A stretch of 64,000 nt of DNA from positions 3,410,001-3,474,000 of the forward strand of contig OX637794.1 in the NCBI GenBank assembly GCA_951802425.1. The letters run 5' to 3'. Below, in pieces: positions 63,917 through 64,000 of this stretch. The notes beneath the pieces were generated by a model. It was not told where the DNA came from. It did not search any database and saw nothing but the letters and a program-made list of their open reading frames with translations. The position numbers and the translations under genes are program-made. The first letter of the stretch is position 1, and every line of letters begins with the position of its first letter. This stretch comes from Clavaria fumosa. Taxonomy: Eukaryota; Basidiomycota; Agaricomycetes; Agaricales; Clavariaceae.

Positions 63917-64000
63917 TGTCAGGATTGCTTACATAAGCAGGCTGGAGAGGCCAAGAAAGGATTGCAAAAGAGTTGCAGGAAGATTGCAGACGAGTCATGT
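63917..64000 (+). repeat. Element A 3' LTR, start only
   Basis: Matches 41041-41124 with a few transitions (for example GTTGCGGG/GTTGCAGG and AGATGAG/AGACGAG). It is cut by the window end. Confidence 0.9.

Larger units (their letters stand above)
41041..64000 (+). mobile_element. Element A: Ty3/Gypsy chromodomain LTR retrotransposon, host of nested insertions
   Basis: The sequence TGTCAGGATTGCTTACATAA starting at 41041 recurs at 63917, directly after a polypurine tract (AAGAGGGGGGTGA, 63904-63916). These are the two LTR starts of one + strand element; the 3' LTR runs off the window. Gag (43610) and pol with protease, reverse transcriptase, RNase H, integrase and a C-terminal chromodomain follow in the usual order. 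Pol is split by element B between 47051 and 62697, and the 5' LTR by a Tc1 element. In-frame stops and a mutated RT active site mean A is dead. Confidence 0.92.

Overview
The window is a stretch of a filamentous basidiomycete nuclear genome, most likely Agaricomycetes. The genes are compact, carry many introns of about 45-70 nt with GT..AG ends, sit on both strands with very short intergenic gaps, and the best recognisable proteins (ATG9, KEX2, POT1, DAM1, MCM7, an Rdx/SelW protein, an IRS4-like EH protein) have fungal layouts. Gene models below were built by reading exons across frames and choosing splice sites that keep family motifs in frame; internal exon borders are therefore inferred, while start and stop codons were checked base by base.

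Positions 1-38654 are host chromosome: an acidic protein with two SAP-like motifs (cut by the window start), ATG9, a small predicted mitochondrial protein, GINS subunit PSF3, a PKR1-like V-ATPase assembly factor, a putative SWSAP1-like RAD51 paralog, a SelW-like redox protein, an EH-domain protein, MCM7, KEX2, POT1, TAP42, a RAB6/YPT6 GTPase, DAM1 with a C-terminal winged-helix-like part, methylenetetrahydrofolate reductase, UPF1, a HYPK-like protein and mitoribosomal MRP51. They are housekeeping genes for replication, telomeres, mitosis, trafficking, one-carbon metabolism and mRNA decay; they do not form one pathway. Several are arranged head to head over 55-152 bp. Between the convergent MCM7 and KEX2 genes lies an inverted triplication: a 609 bp perfect-looking palindrome arm pair (17295-17903 / 17947-18555) followed by a third, direct copy (18556-18936) that ends inside the KEX2 stop codon.

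Positions 41041-64000 are a nest of transposable elements, after a gene-free AT-rich stretch (38655-41040). A decayed Ty3/Gypsy chromodomain retrotransposon A (+ strand, 41041 to beyond the window end) holds an intact-looking Tc1/mariner element (41254-42865) in its 5' LTR and a second retrotransposon B (- strand, 47052-62696, target duplication GTAGG) in its pol gene. B in turn holds a third, younger chromodomain retrotransposon C (- strand, 52303-60333, target duplication CATAT) in its reverse transcriptase. B carries extra open frames after its integrase; C carries an antisense gene with exact fungal Zn2-Cys6 cysteine spacing and is strewn with the pentamer CGGAG. Decay of all three retroelements is dominated by C-to-T/G-to-A changes, mostly at CpG.
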